Source: Bacteroidales bacterium (lineage in GTDB: Bacteria > Bacteroidota > Bacteroidia > Bacteroidales > UBA7960). Taken from it: a DNA stretch of 5,756 bases. The position numbers and the translations under genes are program-made. How positions within the stretch are numbered: the stretch's first letter is position 1; the number at the start of each line of letters is the position of its first letter. The notes beneath the pieces were generated by a model. It made no database searches. It was not told where the DNA came from and saw nothing but the letters and a program-made list of their open reading frames with translations. The stretch is taken from the NCBI GenBank assembly GCA_007130545.1, contig SLSG01000100.1:1-5756 (forward strand). The letters run 5' to 3'. Positions 5,143-5,756 of this stretch are shown piece after piece.

Positions 5143-5756
5143 ATGAAAACAACTGTTAAAACCCTCGCGACCCTTTTTGCGGTCATCCTGATGGGCCCGC
5201 TGATGATTTCGGCCCAGAACATCATTGAAACAAGGGAAACGCCCCCCTTTACGGGAATAAATGTTTCAGGCGCATTTTCCGTAATCCTTACCCAGGGAGA
5301 TGCATTTCTCGTAGAGGTGGAGGCACCCCAAAGCCAAATCAGCGACATCAGCATTGGCGTCAGCCGCAATACCCTGATAATCAATTACGAAGGACGAAGC
5401 CGGAACCTGGAGAAGATGACCATCTACGCCACGGCACCAGTATTTGAAAAGCTCAACAGTAGCGGGGCCTCCTCCATTACCGGGGAGAACCTGCTTACCA
5501 GTCCCGCTTTGACCGTGGACGGCAGCGGAGCCAGCAATTTTTCACTTCAGGTCGACACGGACTTGTTGACCACCAATCTGTCTGGTGCGTCCAGGGCCAT
5601 TTACAGCGGGAAAGCGACCAGGCATGAATTGAACGCATCGGGGGCCAGCATTGTCCGGGCATATGACCTGGAAACCGAATCCACTGCAAGCGTGCTTTCA
5701 GGCGCCTCAAACGCCAATGTAACGGCCACTGCCAGGTTAACCGCCGCCACCAGCGG
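5143..5756 (+). CDS. GIN protein C: DUF2807 (head GIN domain) secreted protein, 3' end outside the window
   Basis: Open from ATG 5143 to the right edge (204 complete codons plus two bases, no stop). Residues 1-24 are a signal peptide with a probable signal peptidase I site ISA|QN and no lipobox, so this paralogue is probably not lipidated, unlike GIN A. The mature part starts ETRETPPFTGINVSGAFSV, the typical DUF2807 opening, has RNTLIINYEG (75-84), and then SGAS turns at 107, 129 region (SGAS 128-131), 147, 166 and 186. The last codons read TSG, the start of the next expected turn. By comparison with GIN A and B, probably only some 25-45 residues are missing. Its start has no Shine-Dalgarno site. 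It probably shares a transcript with GIN B. Confidence 0.9.
   Translation, partial: MKTTVKTLATLFAVILMGPLMISAQNIIETRETPPFTGINVSGAFSVILTQGDAFLVEVEAPQSQISDISIGVSRNTLIINYEGRSRNLEKMTIYATAPVFEKLNSSGASSITGENLLTSPALTVDGSGASNFSLQVDTDLLTTNLSGASRAIYSGKATRHELNASGASIVRAYDLETESTASVLSGASNANVTATARLTAATS

Overview
The window reads as chromosomal DNA of a member of the Bacteroidota (Bacteroidetes), with roughly balanced base composition. Four things point there: three secreted 'head GIN' (DUF2807) proteins; lipoproteins whose genes lack usable Shine-Dalgarno sites but have A-rich start contexts; a promoter of the TTTG / TAnnTTTG type typical of the phylum; and a PheS of the form with a CxxC-x4-CxxC insertion. 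No phage, transposon, CRISPR or RNA gene is visible. All genes I accept are on the + strand.

Layout. At 1-60 is the last 19 codons of a gene ending in Phe, probably an outer-membrane beta-barrel. At 169-348 is a 59-codon ORF for a small single-span membrane protein. An AT-rich gap leads to GIN protein A (521-1267), a lipoprotein, closed by a perfect 17-bp hairpin (1282-1319). After a second hairpin in the leader comes a PKD-type lipoprotein with an unrecognised C-terminal half (1384-2154) and a classical Rho-independent terminator (2225-2253). The next transcription unit starts at a phylum-type promoter (2255-2285) lying directly against that terminator. It carries a cyclophilin-type peptidyl-prolyl isomerase lipoprotein (2311-3066) and, 12 bases later, pheS (3079-4104), the alpha subunit of phenylalanyl-tRNA synthetase. 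Immediately after the pheS stop lie two arrays of 7-bp repeats (4105-4260). GIN protein B (4319-5065) and GIN protein C (from 5143, cut by the right edge) follow and are probably co-transcribed.

How it fits together. Apart from pheS, which is housekeeping, everything recognisable is a cell-envelope product: a barrel, a small membrane protein, lipoproteins, a periplasmic or surface folding catalyst, and three beta-repeat GIN proteins. GIN A and GIN B are both 248 residues long and their SG-x-G/S turns recur in nearly the same register, about every 19-20 residues, so they are clear paralogues. GIN C has the same pattern and breaks off exactly at its next expected turn.

I found no convincing undescribed multi-gene system. 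The points most worth a second look are the convergent heptamer arrays sharing a TTGG core, the small membrane ORF, the unrecognised domain of the PKD lipoprotein, and the three in-register GIN paralogues. All identifications rest on reading the sequence; no database search was run.
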